Assembly (NCBI GenBank): GCA_016934095.1
Contig: JAFGTO010000343.1
Span: 1 to 6,891 of the forward strand
Origin: Candidatus Glassiibacteriota bacterium
Lineage (GTDB): Bacteria; Gemmatimonadota; Glassbacteria; GWA2-58-10
DNA length: 6,891 nucleotides
Direction: 5' to 3'
The position numbers and the translations under genes are program-made. Numbering within the stretch: the first letter of the stretch is position 1; each line of letters starts with the position of its first letter. Shown piece after piece: positions 6,062-6,891 of this stretch. The notes under the pieces are model-generated. The model saw only the letters and a program-made list of their open reading frames with translations, had not been told where the DNA came from and did not search any database.

Positions 6062-6891
6062 TTGCCAAAATACTCTCTGGGTGAAATAGCGGAAAAGATA
6101 AATGGGCGAGTAAGGGGCGACCCCGATATTTTGATCTTTGGAGTGGCCGGCCTGGAGGATGCCAAAGAAGGGGAGATTTCTTTTCTGGCTAATCCCAAGT
6201 ATCTGAGTCGTCTTTTCACTACCAGGGCCGCCGCCGTTATCATCGGCCAGAAAAACGGAGCGGTGCCGGAAAATAAGAATTATCTGGTGGTGGAGAATCC
6301 CTATTTCACTTTTCTGCGGACCGTCGAGCTCTTTTACCCGCCGGAGAGGACTTTTGTCCCCGGCGTGCATCCGATGTCCGCGGTTGACCCGACCGCCGAG
6401 GTTGGCAAGCGTGTCTATATCGGGCCTTTCGTAGTGGTGGGAGCCCATGCCAGGATCGGAGATGACGTGGTGCTTCAAGCCCGTTCCTATGTCGGGGTAC
6501 ATTCCTCGATCGGCGATGGGACCCGTCTGATGCCGGGCGCAATCGTGCTGGACAATGTCGTTATCGGCAAGCGCTGCCTGCTGCAGAGCGGCTGTGTCCT
6601 GGGCGGGGACGGTTTCGGGTTTGTCTGCGACAAGAAAGGTCAGCAGCAGAAGATCCCCCAGGTCAGCGGACTGGTAGTCGGCGATGACGTGGAGGTGGGC
6701 ACCAACACTACTATCGACCGCGGCACCCTGGCACCGACCAGAATCGGTAACGGGGTCAAGTTCGACAACCTGGTCCATATCGCCCATAATGTCGAGATCG
6801 GCGACAACACCCTGGTAGTAGCCCAGGTCGGCGTTTCCGGCTCGACCAAGATCGGCAGCTCCGTGATCCTGGCCGGACAGGCAGGCCTCGG
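6062..6891 (+). CDS. lpxD: UDP-3-O-acyl-glucosamine N-acyltransferase LpxD (3'-truncated)
   Basis: LpxD catalyses the third step of lipid A synthesis: it moves a 3-hydroxyacyl chain from acyl carrier protein to the 2-amino group of UDP-3-O-acyl-glucosamine, in the cytoplasm. 276 residues are visible of about 340. The N-terminal uridine-binding domain spans roughly 1-100 and includes GEISFLANPKY (38-48) and VVENPYFTF (76-84). The left-handed beta-helix of hexapeptide repeats starts near HPMSAVDPTAEVG (103-115) and runs to the window edge. It includes the family hallmark GGDGFGF (181-187), TTIDRG (216-221) and HIAHNVEIG (239-247). His242 in IAHN corresponds to the catalytic His239 of E. coli LpxD. 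The start codon is TTG with a good Shine-Dalgarno, and the gene lies 16 bases after the second ompH, clearly in the same operon. The end lies beyond the window. Confidence 0.95.
   Translation, partial: MPKYSLGEIAEKINGRVRGDPDILIFGVAGLEDAKEGEISFLANPKYLSRLFTTRAAAVIIGQKNGAVPENKNYLVVENPYFTFLRTVELFYPPERTFVPGVHPMSAVDPTAEVGKRVYIGPFVVVGAHARIGDDVVLQARSYVGVHSSIGDGTRLMPGAIVLDNVVIGKRCLLQSGCVLGGDGFGFVCDKKGQQQKIPQVSGLVVGDDVEVGTNTTIDRGTLAPTRIGNGVKFDNLVHIAHNVEIGDNTLVVAQVGVSGSTKIGSSVILAGQAGL

Noticed and set aside
5993..6787. A 264-codon minus-strand open frame across lpxD
   Set aside because: The plus-strand frame is an unmistakable LpxD with hexapeptide repeats; the antisense frame is a shadow.

Overview
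The window comes from a diderm, LPS-making bacterium of moderately high GC. It carries the 3' part of a ClpC-type AAA+ unfoldase gene, followed on the same strand by an outer-membrane biogenesis cluster: bamA, two tandem ompH/skp-like genes and lpxD. LpxD and BamA imply an asymmetric outer membrane with lipid A. Tandem OmpH paralogues after BamA are familiar from Bacteroidota and related phyla. The sequences do not look like those of well-known Proteobacteria or Bacteroidetes, so I would guess an uncultured lineage of the FCB type. That placement is inference, not something seen directly.

Layout: 1-1989 is clpC, cut at the left edge and lacking only the N-terminal domain. 1990-2357 is a 368-base gene-free stretch rich in inverted repeats: a hairpin just after clpC, a long imperfect hairpin, an 18-bp perfect palindrome, a 13-nt inverted repeat, a GC-rich hairpin, and four copies of the octamer CCGGGCGG in alternating orientation. 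It probably holds the end of the clpC transcript and the promoter and leader of the next operon. 2358-4697 is bamA, with five POTRA domains and a 16-strand barrel expected. 4792-5346 and 5371-6045 are the two OmpH-like periplasmic chaperones. 6062 to the right edge is lpxD, cut at its 3' end.

Together, the two OmpH proteins would carry unfolded outer-membrane proteins across the periplasm to BamA, which inserts them. LpxD adds the N-linked acyl chain of lipid A, the outer-leaflet lipid. The order bamA-skp-lpxD is the classical one known from E. coli; fabZ/lpxC and lpxA would be expected beyond the right edge. ClpC upstream is a cytoplasmic proteolysis component and, given the long structured gap, is probably a separate transcription unit.

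I see no clearly new system. The points most worth a second look are the structured, repeat-bearing leader before bamA, the low-complexity insertion in the second OmpH, the acidic character of both OmpH proteins, and the pairing of TTG starts with strong Shine-Dalgarno sites.
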